This document shows positions 62,611 through 64,000 of a stretch of 64,000 bases of DNA, in pieces (the stretch's first letter is position 1; each line of letters opens with the position of its first letter). The DNA lies in the NCBI RefSeq assembly GCF_015207255.1, contig NZ_JADEXG010000002.1, forward strand, positions 62,001 through 126,000, in the 5' to 3' direction. The notes beneath the pieces were generated by a model. That model worked only from the letters and a program-made list of their open reading frames with translations. It searched no databases and was not told the DNA's origin. Source of the stretch: Vasconcelosia minhoensis LEGE 07310. Its GTDB lineage: Bacteria; Cyanobacteriota; Cyanobacteriia; Phormidesmidales; Phormidesmidaceae. A program made the position numbers and the translations under genes.

Positions 62611-62768
62611 TGAAATTTACATAAAAGAACTTGTCATTCCGAGCAGAGCGTAGACGCTTGCGGCTTCCCGCAGGGTGGAATCTCTCGAACGCTGATGCTT
62701 CTGGGTGAGATGCCTCGACCAGTTACGCTTTCAGCGTCGCTCCGCGAACGGCATGACATCAGGTTTTG
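62611..62768. repeat. Intergenic palindromic repeat with insertions in both arms (copy B)
   Basis: The ends match copy A (TGAAATTTACATA, TTGTCATTCCGAGCAGAGCG, GGAATCTCTC, GAGATGCCTCGAC, GGCATGACATCAGG). After GAGCAGAGCG an extra segment of about 27 nt is present (TAGACGCTTGCGGCTTCCCG...). After GCCTCGAC another segment of about 29 nt is present (CAGTTACGCTTTCAGCGTCG...). Copy B lies in the spacer between subunit 1 and subunit 2. Confidence 0.85.
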
Positions 62769-62846
62769 CTCTGCAAAAGGCATGTAATTAATTTTGATTG
62801 ACTACTTAGCATTGTAATACTTAAGCGATTCAGTCTTAGCTTAGAA

Positions 62847-62883
62847 AACAAAAGGGCGGGGGTCATTTCCCCGCCCTTTTGTT
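62847..62883 (-). terminator. Rho-independent terminator after subunit 1
   Basis: On the minus strand AACAAAAGGGCGGGG, a 7-nt loop and CCCCGCCCTTTTGTT form a perfect 15-bp stem followed by TTCT. It begins 49 nt downstream of the subunit 1 stop. Partial read-through would give much subunit 1 and less subunit 2, chaperone and usher. Confidence 0.88.
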
Positions 62884-62931
62884 CTTCAGCTATAGACACA
62901 AGTCAGATACAGGGGATCAAGGTAGGATGAC

Positions 62932-63423
62932 CTAGATGTCGGTCACAGTCACAGTGATGGTGCTGGTATAAGTGCCTGGATCTAAAAGAGCAGGGGCGTC
63001 ATACTCAATATAAAGATCTCGGGCAGCTACACCGCTAGCGAAATCAGTCACTGACTTGCTGTCGCTCGTAGCCGTGAAGTCAGTCGCGACTGGAGTCGCA
63101 GCCCCATCCGCAACAATTAGAACTTGGTAAGCTAAACTACCAGTACCATTGGTCAAACTGCCACCGGCGGCAGCGGCCAGCGTGACACCTTGACTATTAT
63201 TGGATGAGAGGGCCATATCGGCTACCTTAACTACCGTGTCAGCGGCGGCAGTGCCTTGGCCCGCCAGGCTCAGAGTAGTCGCCCCTGCTGTAGCGGTTGA
63301 GGTGACGCTGCTAGTACTCGCGACAGTGCCACTGAGGTTAACGGTATCGGCAAAGGCCGGGGCGCTGAATGCGATCGCGCCCACTAGAGCACCGGCAGTG
63401 ATTGCAAAACGACGTAATAACAT
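62932..63423 (-). CDS. Fimbrial subunit 1 (major chaperone-usher pilin candidate)
   Basis: 163 residues; AGGAG 8 nt before ATG. The signal peptide is residues 1-25 (ALVGAIAFSAPAFA, cleavage after AFA). The mature protein is Ala/Thr/Ser/Gly-rich and cysteine-free. It has an alternating N-terminal strand TVNLSGTVASTSSVTSTATA (donor-strand candidate), the shared VVKVADMALS, GSLAYQVLIV, RDLYIEYDAPALLDPGTY motifs and the C-terminal strand STITVTVTDI. It is the first gene of the operon and is followed by a strong terminator, which suits the most abundant subunit. Confidence 0.85.
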   Translation of the reverse strand: MLLRRFAITAGALVGAIAFSAPAFADTVNLSGTVASTSSVTSTATAGATTLSLAGQGTAAADTVVKVADMALSSNNSQGVTLAAAAGGSLTNGTGSLAYQVLIVADGAATPVATDFTATSDSKSVTDFASGVAARDLYIEYDAPALLDPGTYTSTITVTVTDI

Positions 63424-63440
63424 AGTAATTCTCCTAAAGG

Positions 63441-63476
63441 CTTATGGACTGGGCTTATGGACTGGGCTTATGGACT
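63441..63476. repeat. 13-bp tandem repeat in the subunit 1 leader
   Basis: CTTATGGACTGGG occurs twice, followed by a partial third copy CTTATGGACT, within the first 60 nt upstream of the subunit 1 start codon. It will be in the 5' untranslated RNA or near the promoter. Confidence 0.9.
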
Positions 63477-63814
63477 AGATTTTTTGGGTTGAAGGAATCA
63501 CCGCTTGAATAGGGAATCTCATCTCGTCTCCGGAAAGTGAGTCTTTTTCAGGCTGTCCCAAGGGTTTTCCTCTACTCCCATAATAGGAAGTATGCCTATC
63601 TAACCTCTCAGAGAAGGTACGGAACTTGGGCCGGGAAAGTCAATCAAATCTCTCGTGGAAGTACGGAGCAGTTGCTGTTAACCCCAGTCGAAAGTTGATT
63701 AACTCAGGAGATTCTGGTCTTAAAGACAAAAGGGGATGGCAATGGATTTGCCTACCCCCGGTTTCAGAAAATGGGTTAGCTGGTCAGCTTACTGAGCTAT
63801 TGACGGGCGTAAAC
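63477..63814. other. Upstream region of the fimbrial operon, no gene seen
   Basis: About 340 bp between the fimbrial operon and the co-oriented partial gene at the window end. It should contain the operon promoter. I did not find a confident -10/-35 pair or a known RNA. The open frame on the plus strand lacks a ribosome binding site and shows no family features. Confidence 0.4.
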
Positions 63815-64000
63815 TCAAACCATCGTAAAGTCTGCTGCGCTCAAGTCAGCAGTCGATACGTTTAGCAGGGCTAGAACCTCGTCGTTGAAGCTAATTTCGC
63901 TGCCCGTCAGGGTTAGCTGGCCGAAGGACAGGCCGTCTGCTAAACCAATTAGGTCGATTCCTATCTCAAAATCCACAATGGTATCGGTGCCTTCGCCTGC
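63815..64000 (-). CDS. Partial C-terminus of a large protein, calcium-binding/adhesin-like
   Basis: The minus strand is open from the window edge to TGA 63815-63817. It encodes 61 residues: GEGTDTIVDFEIGIDLIGLA, then LSFGQLTLTGSEISFNDEVL and a tail with STADLSAADFTMV. The GTDTIxDFxxGxDxIGL pattern is the conserved end of RTX/hemolysin-type calcium-binding and cadherin-like cyanobacterial surface proteins. It is co-oriented with the fimbrial operon. The rest of the gene lies outside the window. Confidence 0.8.
   Translation of the reverse strand, partial: AGEGTDTIVDFEIGIDLIGLADGLSFGQLTLTGSEISFNDEVLALLNVSTADLSAADFTMV

Noticed and set aside
63626-63865. 79-codon plus-strand frame upstream of the fimbrial operon
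   Set aside because: It overlaps the real minus-strand C-terminus at 63815-64000 and shows no ribosome binding site or homology-like motif.

Overview
The window looks like chromosomal DNA of a cyanobacterium. The octamer GCGATCGC (HIP1) recurs across most of it. Many genes belong to families that are typical of, or first described in, cyanobacteria: DUF4058, DUF6887/DUF6888, DUF4351 nuclease-like proteins, an SLH/OprB iron-uptake porin, a PEP-CTERM integral membrane protein, and a CobW GTPase behind a cobalamin riboswitch. A filamentous or Synechococcus-like lineage of the Leptolyngbya/Nodosilinea type would fit, but that is inference only.

Layout. 0.1-9.7 kb: a PadR regulator with a perfect operator-like palindrome, a broken DUF4351 gene, a PEP-CTERM/VIT membrane protein, dapF, surE, a putative metal permease pair (COG0701 plus TIGR03943), a large exported protein with in-frame minisatellites, and a small HTH protein. 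10-20 kb: housekeeping and cell-envelope genes (mutarotase, CapA-like protein, class A beta-lactamase-like hydrolase, TrmJ, a 52-residue DUF2256 protein, isoaspartyl peptidase, two tandem HAD phosphatases, and riboswitch-cobW). 20-27.8 kb: DUF4058 and the remains of a second copy, a DUF6888/DUF6887 pair with a frameshifted first member, a deacetylase-glycosidase fusion, an alkylation-repair pair (Ada-AlkA and Ogt), OsmC, a methyltransferase-like protein and an M23 peptidase. 27.8-33.7 kb: an eroded defence region ending at tRNA-Val(GAC). It holds fragments of an ABC-2 permease, a transposase, a type III restriction-modification operon with a PIN toxin-antitoxin pair between mod and res, a truncated HTH/ImmA protein and an SNF2 helicase with its middle deleted. 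One apparently intact member remains, a DUF262/DUF1524 (GmrSD-like) protein.

33.8-39.1 kb is a urate module (OHCU decarboxylase, FAD-dependent urate hydroxylase, a divergently transcribed NCS2 purine permease) with a porin inside it. 40-46.5 kb holds a haloacetate-dehalogenase-like hydrolase, a hydrogenase-maturation-type protease, a short DUF302 protein and two FAD aromatic-ring-hydroxylase-like monooxygenases. The first monooxygenase diverges from a TetR gene across two identical 17-bp operators. 46.5-54.2 kb has an RND pump and adaptor with their own TetR regulator and palindromes, a small PepSY-like membrane protein, a dead TPR gene, and a membrane-SRPBCC protein divergent from a MarR regulator with paired operators. 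54.3-57.1 kb encodes a P2-type cation ATPase.

57.4-63.5 kb is the most notable block: a complete chaperone-usher fimbrial operon on the minus strand. The order is major subunit, terminator hairpin, paralogous subunit, chaperone, usher, and an unrecognised 102-residue secreted protein. The usher carries a Pro/Ala/Glu-rich N-terminal extension of about 200 residues containing two 43-residue repeats. The two subunit genes and their 3' spacers look like one tandem duplication. The spacer repeat exists in a plain form and in a form with extra insertions in both arms. The window ends inside the 3' end of what may be a calcium-binding adhesin-like gene.

A recurring theme is genes that keep their N- and C-terminal ends but have lost the middle (DUF4351, DUF4058 copy 2, mod, SNF2 helicase).
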